A stretch of DNA of 64,000 nt from Roseovarius pelagicus (GTDB lineage Bacteria; Pseudomonadota; Alphaproteobacteria; Rhodobacterales; Rhodobacteraceae): the NCBI RefSeq assembly GCF_025639885.1, contig NZ_CP106738.1, forward strand, positions 372,001 through 436,000. Direction: 5' to 3'. This document shows positions 9,175 to 18,465 of the stretch, one piece after another (position 1 is the first letter of the stretch; each line of letters opens with the position of its first letter). The notes under the pieces are model-generated. The model did not search any database, was not told where the DNA came from, and was given only the letters and a program-made list of their open reading frames with translations. The translations under genes were made by a program, and so were the position numbers.

Positions 9175-9267
9175 TCCGGTCTGCATTGATTGTTCTGGGG
9201 CATCGGCCTGCCACATTGGGCGGTCATTAGGCTTGTTTCCACCGCGTCAGCGCGCCACAAGGTTATC

Positions 9268-10161
9268 ATGCAGCCAGACGAACAAATCCTGTGTATCGGA
9301 TCGGTCCTGTGGGACATCATCGGACGATCCGCCAGCCATATGCAACAAGGTGCAGATGTGCCGGGCCGTATCCGCCGCCTTCCCGGCGGTGTTGCGCTTA
9401 ACATCGCGATGGCGCTGGTGCGCGCCGGTCTGCGCCCGTCCATGCTCAGCGCTGTGGGTCGTGATCCTGAAGGCGACGAATTGATCACAGCTTGCGGTCA
9501 TTTGGGGATCGAGACGCAGCATATCTACCGCTCTGACGACCTGCCAACGGACCGCTACATGGCGGTCGAAGGGGCCAACGGCCTGATCGCCGCCATTGCC
9601 GACGCCCATTCACTCGAGGCAGCAGGGGACAAGATCCTGTCGCCGCTCGCCGATGGCCGCCTCGGCAGTGCTGAGCAGCCTTATATCGGTCCGGTGGCAC
9701 TGGACGGTAACCTGACGCAAAACCTGTTGGAGACGATTGCCACCAGTGATTTGCTGGCGCGTGCCGATCTGCGTGTCGCGCCCGCATCACCTGGAAAGGC
9801 CGAACGCCTGCTGCCTTTTGTGCAACGCCATGATGCAGTCCTCTATGTCAATATCGAAGAGGCGGGCATCCTTTGCCAGCGGCAGTTCCGCACCGCGCCC
9901 GAGGCCGCCGAGGGGCTGCTGGAACGCGGTGCCGCGCGCGCACTGGTCACCGATGGCGGCAATGCAGCCTGCGATGCTGGGCAATCGGGGCCCGTCACGG
10001 CGATGCCGCGCGAAGTGTTGGTTACCCGTGTTACAGGCGCCGGTGACACGTTCATGGCCGCCCATATCGCGGCCGAACTGCGAGGTGCTGATCGCTCTGC
10101 TGCTCTGGCCCATGCGCTCGACACGGCTGCCACCTATGTTTCTGGAGATATTGCCACATGA
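9268..10161 (+). CDS. psuK: Pseudouridine kinase (PfkB family)
   Basis: This enzyme phosphorylates pseudouridine to pseudouridine 5'-phosphate in the cytoplasm. The 297-residue protein has the PfkB N-terminal pattern RLPGGVALNIAMALVRAGL (near residue 38) and the C-terminal signature VTGAGDTFMAAHI, with the catalytic Asp in GAGD. It overlaps psuG by 4 bases, and this pair defines the pseudouridine degradation pathway, so the sugar-kinase substrate is assigned mainly from context. The ATG at 9268 follows AAGGTTATC; the open frame from 9190 is longer but not family-like. Confidence 0.93.
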   Translation: MQPDEQILCIGSVLWDIIGRSASHMQQGADVPGRIRRLPGGVALNIAMALVRAGLRPSMLSAVGRDPEGDELITACGHLGIETQHIYRSDDLPTDRYMAVEGANGLIAAIADAHSLEAAGDKILSPLADGRLGSAEQPYIGPVALDGNLTQNLLETIATSDLLARADLRVAPASPGKAERLLPFVQRHDAVLYVNIEEAGILCQRQFRTAPEAAEGLLERGAARALVTDGGNAACDAGQSGPVTAMPREVLVTRVTGAGDTFMAAHIAAELRGADRSAALAHALDTAATYVSGDIAT

Positions 10162-11072
10162 TCCTGCTTCACTGGTCTGACGAGGTACGCGCCGCACGCG
10201 ACGCCGACGCCCCGATCGTGGCGCTCGAAAGCACCATCATCACCCACGGCATGCCCTATCCGCAGAACCTGCAAACGGCCCGCGCGGTAGAGGATGCAGT
10301 GCGCGCCAACGGTGCGGTGCCCGCCACCATCGCCGTCTTGGACGGGGTGCTGCACATCGGACTGAGCGATGCGCAACTTGATGCGCTGGCGCAGACACCA
10401 GACGCGCGCAAACTCAGCCGCGCCGACCTAGCCGCCTGTATCGCCACCGGTGGCACGGGTGCCACGACGGTGTCGGCCACAATGATTGCCGCCGCACATG
10501 CCGGGATCGCGGTCTTTGCCACCGGAGGGATCGGCGGCGTTCACAAGGGCGCTGAAACGACGTTCGACATTTCAGCCGACTTACAGGAATTGGCGCAAAC
10601 CCCGGTCACAGTGGTCTGCGCCGGAGCCAAAGCAATCTTGGATCTGCCAAAAACCTTCGAAGTTCTGGAAACGCTGGGTGTTCCGGTTATTGCCTACGGA
10701 CAGGACGTCCTACCCGCCTTCTGGTCGACACGCTCTGATCTGGGTGCACCTTTGCGCATGGACCGCGCTGCACAGATTGCGGCGGCCCACCGCGTGCGGG
10801 GCGCGCTTGGTCTGCCCGGCGGACAGTTGGTTGCAAATCCGATCCCCACCACGGATCAAATTTCCACTGAGATAATGGCGCCACTGATCGCGCAGGCCAC
10901 TGCCGAGGCCGAGGCGGCAGGGATCACCGGTAAGGCCGTGACGCCGTATCTGCTGGATCGCCTTTATACGCTAACCGATGGACGCTCGCTCAAGGCCAAC
11001 ATCGCGTTGGTTTTGAACAATGCGCGCCTTGGCGCTGAAATCGCTTGTTGCCTATCTGTCAGGCAAGGTTGA
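10158..11072 (+). CDS. psuG: Pseudouridine-5'-phosphate glycosidase
   Basis: PsuG cleaves the C-C glycosidic bond of pseudouridine 5'-phosphate to uracil and ribose 5-phosphate. The 304-residue protein shows VALESTIITHGMPYPQN (near residue 21), ATGGTGATTVSATM (near residue 95), FATGGIGGVHKGAE (near residue 117) with the active-site lysine region, and VANPIPTTDQI near residue 225. Length and motifs agree with the YeiN/IndA family. Its start overlaps the psuK stop, so the two enzymes are made from one transcript. Confidence 0.97.
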   Translation: MILLHWSDEVRAARDADAPIVALESTIITHGMPYPQNLQTARAVEDAVRANGAVPATIAVLDGVLHIGLSDAQLDALAQTPDARKLSRADLAACIATGGTGATTVSATMIAAAHAGIAVFATGGIGGVHKGAETTFDISADLQELAQTPVTVVCAGAKAILDLPKTFEVLETLGVPVIAYGQDVLPAFWSTRSDLGAPLRMDRAAQIAAAHRVRGALGLPGGQLVANPIPTTDQISTEIMAPLIAQATAEAEAAGITGKAVTPYLLDRLYTLTDGRSLKANIALVLNNARLGAEIACCLSVRQG

Positions 11073-11169
11073 ATGTCTTTTCTGTCTGCCCCGCTGCCGG
11101 CGCGCATCACCATTGCTGCCCACGTCAATTGCGCTTAGATAACTGAAGATTAATGAAGCGAGCCACCCG

Positions 11170-11871
11170 ATGAACACGCCTTTCGACGAAGATCCGGTCG
11201 TTCCGCGCCGCCCCGGCCTGCTGGCACGGTTCCGCGCGAGCTTCCTGACGGGGCTGGTGGTGATCGCCCCTGTTGGTCTGACGGTATGGCTGATCTGGAC
11301 ACTGATCGGATGGGTGGACGGCGTTGTTCTGCCGCTGGTGCCCTATGAATTCAATCCCGAACGATACATCGGTATCAACCTGCGCGGCGTCGGGGTCATT
11401 TTCTTTCTGGTGTTCACGGTTATTGTCGGCTGGATTGCCAAGGGGCTTATCGGAAAGTCGCTGATCCGGTTTGCGGAATCTTTGGTGGACCGGATGCCCG
11501 TGGTCCGCTCGATCTACTCGGGTGTGAAACAGATCGCCGAAACGATTTTTGCCCAGACCGAGCGTTCTTTCGAAAAAGCCTGCCTTATCCAGTATCCGCG
11601 CAAAGGGATATGGGCCATCGGATTTATCTCGACCTCGGCCAAAGGCGAGATTTCGCGCCGCGCGGAAACCGGCGGGCAGTTGATGAGCATTTTTCTGCCC
11701 ACCACGCCGAATCCAACTTCGGGTTTTCTGCTCTTTGTTCCAAAAGAGGACGTGATCGAGCTCGATATGACTGTCGAGGATGCGGCTAAGCTGGTGATTT
11801 CGGCCGGGCTTGTCTATCCGGGCAGCAAGAAATCACCGGACGACGCAGACACCGCTGACAAGGACGACTGA
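11170..11871 (+). CDS. DUF502-family membrane protein
   Basis: This 233-residue protein has two transmembrane helices (about residues 18-40 and 72-92) followed by a soluble domain with VDRMPVVRSIYSGVKQIAET, FIST and TPNPTSGFLLFVPKEDV, all typical of DUF502. The C-terminal 15 residues are acidic. The family is widespread in Gram-negative bacteria and sometimes near recG-like genes; the function is not established. It stands alone on the plus strand about 100 bases after psuG. Confidence 0.9.
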   Translation: MNTPFDEDPVVPRRPGLLARFRASFLTGLVVIAPVGLTVWLIWTLIGWVDGVVLPLVPYEFNPERYIGINLRGVGVIFFLVFTVIVGWIAKGLIGKSLIRFAESLVDRMPVVRSIYSGVKQIAETIFAQTERSFEKACLIQYPRKGIWAIGFISTSAKGEISRRAETGGQLMSIFLPTTPNPTSGFLLFVPKEDVIELDMTVEDAAKLVISAGLVYPGSKKSPDDADTADKDD

Positions 11872-11949
11872 GGACGGTGCCACCGCGAATGTGGCCATTG
11901 CGTACCCGGTGCGTACCCGGCCTTGGCTTTGGACTAAACGCAAAACGCG

Positions 11950-12969
11950 TTAGCTAAACATCGCCGTCAGGTCGGTGGTGCCACGGGTGCCGATATCGTC
12001 CTTGTGCGCATCCAGAAACGCTCCCGCCGCCGCGCGGCCTGCATCCCTTAGTTTGCCCAGCATAAAGGCTGTCGGCACCAGTTTGGTCGCGACAGACAGA
12101 TCACGCATAAGCGCATCATCGGCAACCATGTGCACATATAGCCGCTTGAGCCCGCCTTCGGGAACGCGCCCAGTATCCAACAGCCGCTGCGCAAAGGAAA
12201 TCGCGCGCAATTCGCGCAAAAGCGAACTGTTAAAACTGATTTCGTTGATCCGGTTCTGGATGTCTTGCGGGCTGCGCGGGACTTCGGCGCGTTCAAGTGG
12301 ATTGATGTTAACAATGAGGATATCAGCGGGCAGATCAGCGTCAAAGAGCGGAAAGAGCGCCGGATTGCCTGTATAACCACCATCCCAGTAATGCGCTCCG
12401 TCGATCTCTACTGCCTGAAACAATGTCGGCAGGCAGGCGGACGCCAATAGCGCATCGGTGCTGATGTCATGGCCGGAAAAGATGCGTATCTTGCCACTAT
12501 GCACATTGGTTGCCCCGACGCAGAGCAGCGGCGCGTCTTCTGCGCAAACTTTGTCATATTCGAAGGCTTCGACTACGGTGCGCAATGGATTGCTGTAGAA
12601 TGGCCCATAGGCATAGGGGGATACCATGCGTGACAGTGTATCGGTGATCGTGAAAGGCCAGGATTGCTCCAGTGCTGCGCTGACCGAAGCTGGCATCGGC
12701 AGCGCCCCGGCCATCCACGCCGGCATGCGCATGTCCTGAACGGCCCCCATCCGCCCCCAAAGCCAGTTAAGGTTAGCGCGCGCGCCGTCGCGCCCGTTTT
12801 CGACCCAACCAGCCTTGAAAGCGGCACCGTTCAGCGCCCCGGCAGAGGTGCCCGAAATCGCCGCCACCTCTATCTCTTCGTCGTCCAGAAGCCGGTCCAG
12901 AACTCCCCAAGTGAACGCCCCATGTGCGCCGCCACCTTGAAGGGCCAGATTGATACGTTTCACTGCCAT
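11950..12969 (-). CDS. Patatin-like phospholipase
   Basis: This 339-residue protein carries the complete patatin catalytic set: oxyanion motif LQGGGAHGAF near residue 9, nucleophile elbow SGTSAGALNGAAF (Ser near residue 42) and WDGGYTGNP with the catalytic Asp near residue 195. No signal peptide is visible, so it should act in the cytoplasm or at the membrane face, hydrolysing acyl esters of lipids. Relatives in alphaproteobacteria commonly neighbour 3-hydroxybutyrate dehydrogenase and some are linked to polyhydroxyalkanoate metabolism; here the dehydrogenase gene is 80 bases upstream on the same strand, suggesting co-transcription. Confidence 0.92.
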   Translation of the reverse strand: MAVKRINLALQGGGAHGAFTWGVLDRLLDDEEIEVAAISGTSAGALNGAAFKAGWVENGRDGARANLNWLWGRMGAVQDMRMPAWMAGALPMPASVSAALEQSWPFTITDTLSRMVSPYAYGPFYSNPLRTVVEAFEYDKVCAEDAPLLCVGATNVHSGKIRIFSGHDISTDALLASACLPTLFQAVEIDGAHYWDGGYTGNPALFPLFDADLPADILIVNINPLERAEVPRSPQDIQNRINEISFNSSLLRELRAISFAQRLLDTGRVPEGGLKRLYVHMVADDALMRDLSVATKLVPTAFMLGKLRDAGRAAAGAFLDAHKDDIGTRGTTDLTAMFS

Positions 12970-13049
12970 AGATTGCTGACCCTTCTGAGCATAGGTTGGA
13001 TGCCTCCGGCGGGTATATTTTCAGCCAGAAGAAGTAAAAGAGAGGTCAC

Positions 13050-13823
13050 TCAGAGCGCAGTCCAGCCGCCATCGACGCTGATTGTGGTGCCCGTGATCTG
13101 CGCTGCCGCGTCCGAGCACAGGAACAGGGCCGTGCCGCCCAGTTGCTCAACGGTGGCGAATTCCTTGGATGGCTGGCGGGTCAGCATGACATCGCGGATC
13201 ACATCCTCGCGGCTCATGTCGTATTCTTTCATCGTGTCGGGAATTTGTGCCTCTACCAGAGGGGTCAGCACATAGCCCGGACAGATAGCGTTGGCGGTGA
13301 TCGGCTCTTGGGCCGTTTCCAACGCCACGACCTTGGTCATGCCGACGATGCCATGTTTGGCCGCGACATAAGCGGATTTGTACGGCGAGGCGGTCAACCC
13401 ATGGGCGCTGGCGATGTTGACGATACGGCCCCACCCTGCCTTGCGCATCATCGGCAGCGCGGCGGCGGTGGTGTGAAATGCCGAATTCAGGTTGATCGCA
13501 ATGATTGCGTCCCACTTTGCCGTCGGGAATTCGTCAATGGGCGCCACATGCTGGATGCCGGCGTTGTTGATCAGGATATCACAGGCGCCTGCGGTCTCGA
13601 TTAGCCCACGGCAGGCATCAGGATCGGACATGTCCGCCTGAATATATCTGACGTTCGCGCCGGTTTCCTCGGCAACATCGCGTGCCAATGCGTGATCCTC
13701 GGGCGAATCGGTGAACGAGTTGAGCACCACATCTGCACCTGCCTTGGCCAACTCGCGTGCGATCCCCAGCCCGATACCAGAATTCGATCCTGTGACGATG
13801 GCGGTCTTGCCTTTGACGCTCAT
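13050..13823 (-). CDS. bdhA: 3-hydroxybutyrate dehydrogenase
   Basis: This enzyme interconverts D-3-hydroxybutyrate and acetoacetate with NAD, in polyhydroxybutyrate and ketone-body use. The 257-residue short-chain dehydrogenase shows the NAD-binding TGSNSGIGLGIA (residues about 10-21), DILINNAGIQHVAPI, and the catalytic Ser...Tyr-X3-Lys in IASAHGLTASPYKSAYVAAK. CPGYVLTPLV and the C-terminal TGTTISVDGGWTAL are also family-typical. The start at 13823 gives exactly the standard length; an open frame to 13967 adds 48 residues without resemblance. It probably forms a unit with the patatin gene downstream. Confidence 0.94.
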   Translation of the reverse strand: MSVKGKTAIVTGSNSGIGLGIARELAKAGADVVLNSFTDSPEDHALARDVAEETGANVRYIQADMSDPDACRGLIETAGACDILINNAGIQHVAPIDEFPTAKWDAIIAINLNSAFHTTAAALPMMRKAGWGRIVNIASAHGLTASPYKSAYVAAKHGIVGMTKVVALETAQEPITANAICPGYVLTPLVEAQIPDTMKEYDMSREDVIRDVMLTRQPSKEFATVEQLGGTALFLCSDAAAQITGTTISVDGGWTAL

Positions 13824-13946
13824 GTGATGCACTCCCTTTCTGACGTTGCAGGTGCAGCATACCATGCTGCAATTGCGAATGTCAGGGCGGATTTTCGGGC
13901 ATCGTTCAAGGGCTGATCTGTCGATGTGCAAACAGATGGCTGGTTC

Positions 13947-13977
13947 AAAAAAAAAACGCCAGCGCAAGGCTGGCGTT
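13947..13977 (-). terminator. Strong orphan intrinsic terminator
   Basis: A perfect 9-bp stem, AACGCCAGC (13955-13963) with GCTGGCGTT (13969-13977), encloses a 5-base loop and is followed on the minus strand by ten consecutive T (A-run 13947-13956). This is the best-formed terminator in the first half of the window, yet the nearest upstream minus-strand protein gene (the XRE regulator) ends beyond 16 kb. Confidence 0.85.
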
Positions 13978-14025
13978 AAGTTATTGAGGCAGGTTTCATA
14001 CAGGCAAGAAACCTATCGAGCAGTG
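13947..14025 (-). ncRNA. Candidate small RNA with its own promoter and terminator
   Basis: A strong minus-strand intrinsic terminator lies here with no minus-strand protein gene feeding it. Upstream on the same strand, TTGGAT (14054-14059) and TTATAA (14032-14037) are spaced 16 bases, a plausible sigma70 promoter with start near 14025. The predicted transcript is about 80 bases. No known RNA family was recognised, and no protein of convincing composition is encoded. A minus-strand open frame crossing the area (13976-14248) is a shadow of the peptide-binding protein gene. Confidence 0.4.
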
Positions 14026-14138
14026 AGACCTTTATAATCAATCTCGCGGCCGCATCCAAGCTAAAAGTTTGAAAAGACATGAAACCGACTTTACCGTTTG
14101 CCCCAAACAAACAACGCGCACGAAGGATTGTTGCCGAT

Positions 14139-15978
14139 ATGAGATCACTATTTTTCCGCGCGACACAGCGTCTTGATGCACTTTTGCCCGCTGCTGTTCT
14201 GGCGATTCTGCTGTCCAAATCTGCTCTTGCCGACTCGGCGCATGGCATAGCTATGTATGGCTCTCCCGCCTTGCCACCTGATTTTGTGTCCTTACCTTAC
14301 GCCAATCCAGACGCTCCCAAAGGGGGGCGTGTTGCGACGGGCAATGTCGGCGGGTTCGATCTCGCTCAATCCGTTTCAGCTGACCGGCTCCCCGCCATGG
14401 CAACTGCGATATTTTGCCTACGAGTCCCTGATGGGCCGATCTTGGGACGAACCGTTCACGATTTACGGCCTGTTGGCCGAATCGGTCGAGACAGGCGCGA
14501 ATCGCGAATGGGTCGAATTCACCCTTCGGCCCGAGGCCCGATTCTCTGACGGCACACCGGTCACGCCCGAAGATGTGATCTGGTCGTTCCGCACGATCGG
14601 CAGCGAGGGTCACCTGCGTTATCGTGATCTGTGGTCCAAGGTCGAAACGATTGAGCAGACCGGCCCGCGATCCGTACGCCTGACATTCAACGCCGCTGAG
14701 CAGGACCTCGCCTTGCTGGCCGGACTGCGCCCGATCCTGAAGAAAGACCAGTGGAGCGAAACTGCCTTTGTCGATGGCACGATCGAGGACATTCCGATCG
14801 GCACCGCGCCCTATGTCGTGTCCAGCTACGAGGTGAATCGCAATGTCGTGCTGACCCGTAATCCCGACTATTGGGGCAAGGACCTGCCCCTGCGGCGAGG
14901 GACCAACAATTTCGACGAAATCCGGATCGAGTTCTACGGCGACAACGCAGTGTTAAAGGAAGCATTCAAAGGGGGCACGGTGTCTTACGTCCGCGAATTC
15001 AACGCCGAGAAATGGGAGACGCAATATGATTTCCCAAGCGTTCAGAACGGCGACATCGTAAAATCAGAGATCCCGCATCAAAAGCCGTCAGGCATCACCG
15101 GCTTCGTGATGAACACGCGGAATCCGCCACTGAATGATTGGCGGGTCCGAGAGGCATTGCTGCATGCGTTCAATTTTGAATACATCAACGACACTCTCAC
15201 AGGTGGTCGCCAGCCCCGCATCACGTCGTACTTCTCCGGCTCGGAACTGGCCATGTTGCCTGGTCCCGCCCCCGACGAGGTGCGCGCATTGTTGGAACCT
15301 TTTTGGGAAACCCTGCTGCCCGGCACGCTGGAGGGGTACGCCCTGCCGGTCAGCGATGGCACACAACGCAACCGGCGCAATATCAGGGCAGCGATGAAGC
15401 TGTTGCAAGAGGCGGGATGGACTGTGCAGGAAGGCGTGATGCGCAACGCGGCGGGTCAACCATTGGAACTGACCGTTGTTCTGCAACAGGACGGGTTGAT
15501 CCAACAGGCCACCTCGATCATGGATATCTATGCACGGGCGTTAGAAAGGCTGGGGATCAGGCTGACGATCGAAAGCATCGACAAGGCGCAATATGCCGAG
15601 CGCGAACGCACCTATGATTTTGACCTGACCTTCATCCGCCGGGCGCTGTCGCTCAGCCCCGGTAACGAGCAGTATTTTTACTGGGGGTCGGATGGCGTTG
15701 ACACGCCGGGCAGCCGTAACCTGATGGGAATGAACAGCCCCGCCGCCGAGGCGATGATCGCCGCGATGCTGGCAGCAGACACCCGAGAGGCATTTATCAC
15801 AGCCACCCGCGCGCTGGATCGGGTGTTGATTTCAGGTCGCTATGTTATTCCGATTCATCAGTACTCTGTCGGGCGTATTGCCCATATCCGTCAGTTGCAC
15901 TATCCTGATGATCGGTTACCGATCTATGGCGATGGTGTGGGGTTCCTGCCCGAAGTCTGGTGGTATGCCGATGAGTAG
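14139..15978 (+). pseudogene. Peptide/oligopeptide ABC transporter substrate-binding protein (SBP family 5), frameshifted
   Basis: The frame from 14139 encodes a signal peptide (MRSLFFRATQRLDALLPA..., cleavage after SALA) and the family opening YANPDAPKGGRVATGNVGGFD. At that point the frame breaks, and the rest (SLNPFQLTGSPPWQLRYFAY onwards) continues in the next frame to 15978. Dropping the C at 14361 restores GGFD-SLNPF and a protein of about 612 residues, normal for YejA-like binding proteins. No permease genes follow, so it would be an orphan importer component. It could be a recent pseudogene or a single-base error. Confidence 0.82.
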
Positions 15979-16055
15979 ACGAGCAGAAGATCATCACAGA
16001 CTGAGAAAATCAGCGCGATGAATGAAACGAACGAAAAGCAGGCAAGGCTAATTTG

Positions 16056-16169
16056 ATGAGAAAGTGGATCGTTGTTGCGATGCTGACCGCGTTGGCGGGA
16101 TGTGCCACTGTGGATGGTGTCGGACGTGACATCTCTGGTGCAGCGCGTGGCGTGCAAGGCTGGTTCTGA
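16056..16169 (+). CDS. Entericidin-like small lipoprotein
   Basis: This 37-residue protein starts MRKWIVVAMLTALAGCATVD and ends GVGRDISGAARGVQGWF. The lipobox LAGC places the lipidated Cys at residue 16, leaving a mature peptide of 22 residues. The VGRDISGAAR stretch is the hallmark of entericidin EcnA/B-family peptides, which in enterobacteria act as an antidote/toxin lipoprotein pair. Only one member is present here. It is preceded by AAGG and followed by a terminator hairpin, so it looks like an independent short gene. Confidence 0.82.
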   Translation: MRKWIVVAMLTALAGCATVDGVGRDISGAARGVQGWF

Positions 16170-16234
16170 CCAGTTCGCCCGTCAGCACAAGCACATGGTC
16201 TCGAAATCGAATCGGGGCATGAATAACGATAGAA

Positions 16235-16260
16235 CCTCGGGCGCATCCGGGGCTTTTTCT
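16235..16260 (+). terminator. Terminator of the entericidin-like gene
   Basis: CCTCGG (16235-16240) pairs with CCGGGG (16247-16252), one G-U pair, with a 6-base loop, followed by CTTTTTCT. It sits about 65 bases past the entericidin-like stop. Confidence 0.6.
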
Positions 16261-16265
16261 GTTTG

Positions 16266-16886
16266 TCAGGTCAGGGCGGTAACCCACAGGATCGTGGCGT
16301 CCTCGGGGCTGGTTGAAATGACATTATGCCCCATCGTCGCGTCATAATAGACGCTATCCCCGCGACGCATCTCGACGGGTTCGTAGAATTCGGTGTAGAG
16401 CCGGATAACCCCGGTCAACACATAGAGAAACTCTTCGCCGTCGTGACGCACCCATCCGTCGAACTCTTCGATTTTGCGCGCGCGGATGCGGGCCGTGTAG
16501 GGCATCATCGCCTTTTGTCGCAGGCTACCAGCCATCAACGTGTGCTCATAGGTGGCTGTGGCATAGGGCGTTCCACGCCCTACACGGGTCACATCCATGC
16601 GCCCGTTGATTTGCCCCTGCTGAGGTGGAGTAAAAAGCTGCGGCACCGAAATCTCTAGCCCGACCGCCAGCTTTTTCAGAGCATCATAGGTTGGCGACAT
16701 CTGGCCGTTTTCGATCTTTGATAGCGTTGACCGCGCCAGACCCGCCTGACGGGCGGCTTGTTCCAGCGTCCAACCGCGGGATTTTCGCAGGTCACGGACC
16801 CGCGCGCCCAAGTTTAATGGCTCGCCCTGATCTGTTGCGCCATCGTCACGGGATATCTGGATCAGGTTTGCATTGCGTGTGCTCAT
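16266..16886 (-). CDS. XRE-family transcriptional regulator with cupin domain
   Basis: This 206-residue protein has an N-terminal helix-turn-helix (about 25-80, containing RDLRKSRGWTLEQAARQAGL and ARSTLSKIENGQMSPTYD) and a C-terminal cupin domain (about 130-205, FDGWVRHDGEEFLYVLTGVI). Such regulators commonly control amino acid, polyamine or alcohol catabolism, with the cupin binding a small effector. The ATG at 16886 follows AGGTGGAG; a GTG three codons upstream overlaps that ribosome site. It is divergent from the acyl-CoA ligase gene with about 67 bases between, so it may regulate that gene. Ligand unknown. Confidence 0.9.
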   Translation of the reverse strand: MSTRNANLIQISRDDGATDQGEPLNLGARVRDLRKSRGWTLEQAARQAGLARSTLSKIENGQMSPTYDALKKLAVGLEISVPQLFTPPQQGQINGRMDVTRVGRGTPYATATYEHTLMAGSLRQKAMMPYTARIRARKIEEFDGWVRHDGEEFLYVLTGVIRLYTEFYEPVEMRRGDSVYYDATMGHNVISTSPEDATILWVTALT

Positions 16887-16953
16887 ATTCTCCACCTATA
16901 CGCCAGCCATTTGTGGGCTTGCAATGGTCGCGCGTGCGGCCTAGGCCAATGAT

Positions 16954-18465
16954 ATGGTATCTCTTTTCGATGTGGGACCCTTCCCACCCTGCCCCGCTTC
17001 ATTCAATATGGCCGCCCATGTGCTGGACTGCGCAGCGACGCACCCGGACAAGGTAGCACTGTCGATACTTGGTTTAAATCGTGCGACGCACTGGCGGTAT
17101 GGTGAACTCCGCTCTGCTGTATTGGCCACCGGCCAAGGGTTGCTGGCCGCCGGCGCGTCCCCCGGAGACCGGGTGTTATTGCGGCTTGGAAATACTGTCG
17201 AGTATCCCATTGCCTATCTGGCGGCAATTGCCGTGGGCATAGTCCCGATTCCCACGTCACCACAATTAACGGCGACCGAGGTCGCCAAGGTGTTGACCCA
17301 TCTCGAGCCAACCCTGATCCTGCATGACGCCGATGTATCCTGTGCAGAAACCGACCGACCTGTCCTGAATACCCGTGCCCTGCGCGCCTTTTGGGGCGGT
17401 CCAGAGGCCGATTGGCAGATGGGCGATCCGAACCGTCCAGCCTATATCGTCTATACCTCCGGTACGTCGGGCACGCCGCGCGCCGTGGTCCATGCCCATC
17501 GCGCAGTCTGGGCGCGGCAAATGATGCATACCGGTTGGCTCGGGGTTTCTGCCGACGACAGATTGCTTCATGCCGGGGCGTTCAACTGGACCTACACGAT
17601 GGGTGTCGGATTGATGGATCCGTGGCGTGCTGGCGCGACGGCATTAATCCCCGAACCGGGGGTTGCCGCAGAGCAGCTACCTCTCATTCTTAAATCTTAT
17701 GAAGCCACGATATTTGCGGCCGCACCAGGTGTTTACCGTAAGTTTCTAAAGCAGGGCAGTTCCCTTAACCTGCCCAAGATTCGCCATGGCGTGTCCGCAG
17801 GGGAAAAGCTGTCCCAATCAATCGCCGATAATTGGCGACAGGCGACGGGTACGCCGATTTTCGAGGCATATGGCCTCTCGGAATGTTCGACATTTCTCTC
17901 GGGGTCGCCGTCTCAGCCGGCCCCACCCGGTACGCTTGGCAGACCACAACCGGGCCGCCGCGTTGCTATCCTTGGTGACGACGGCCCCGTTCCGATCGGA
18001 ACACCCGGTGTGATATCTGTTCATCGCGCTGATCCGGGACTGATGCTGGGCTACGAAGGCGCGGCCGAGGCAACAGCGGCCAAGATGCAAGGCGACTGGT
18101 TTCGGACTGGTGATTTGGGTCAGATGGATGCAGATGGCGCGATCACCTATCTGGGTCGAGACGACGATATGATGAACGCAGGAGGTTTCCGTGTTTCCCC
18201 GCTCGAGGTGGAAGCGGCATTGGCAGATTGTCCCGGCATCGGCCAAATCGCGGTGACGGACATCGAAATCAAGACCGATGTGCGCATCATCGCCGCCTTC
18301 TACACCAGTGATACACCACAGAAGGACGCGGACCTGCGCGCCTATGCCAGCACGAAGTTAGCCAACTACAAGCAGCCCCGTGCCTATTATCGTGTTGATC
18401 ACATTCCAGCGAACGCGAATGGTAAAGTCGCGCGAAAGTCACTGCATTCACTTCTCGAAGGATAA
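16954..18465 (+). CDS. AMP-dependent acyl-CoA synthetase/ligase (benzoate-CoA ligase-like)
   Basis: This 503-residue member of the ANL superfamily activates a carboxylic acid to its CoA thioester through an acyl-AMP. It shows the phosphate-binding loop YTSGTSGTPRAVVHAHRA (near residue 167), EAYGLSEC (near 304), DWFRTGDLG (near 382), GRDDDMMNAGGFRVSPLEVE and the C-terminal catalytic Lys in NANGKVARK. It is slightly shorter than most acetyl- or long-chain ligases and resembles aryl/short-chain acyl ligases, but the acid is not predictable. It is divergent from the XRE-cupin regulator. Confidence 0.9.
   Translation: MVSLFDVGPFPPCPASFNMAAHVLDCAATHPDKVALSILGLNRATHWRYGELRSAVLATGQGLLAAGASPGDRVLLRLGNTVEYPIAYLAAIAVGIVPIPTSPQLTATEVAKVLTHLEPTLILHDADVSCAETDRPVLNTRALRAFWGGPEADWQMGDPNRPAYIVYTSGTSGTPRAVVHAHRAVWARQMMHTGWLGVSADDRLLHAGAFNWTYTMGVGLMDPWRAGATALIPEPGVAAEQLPLILKSYEATIFAAAPGVYRKFLKQGSSLNLPKIRHGVSAGEKLSQSIADNWRQATGTPIFEAYGLSECSTFLSGSPSQPAPPGTLGRPQPGRRVAILGDDGPVPIGTPGVISVHRADPGLMLGYEGAAEATAAKMQGDWFRTGDLGQMDADGAITYLGRDDDMMNAGGFRVSPLEVEAALADCPGIGQIAVTDIEIKTDVRIIAAFYTSDTPQKDADLRAYASTKLANYKQPRAYYRVDHIPANANGKVARKSLHSLLEG

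Noticed and set aside
11899..11920. Tandem copies of an 11-base unit (TGCGTACCCGG) between the DUF502 and patatin genes
   Set aside because: Only two short copies with no sign of function; likely chance or slippage.
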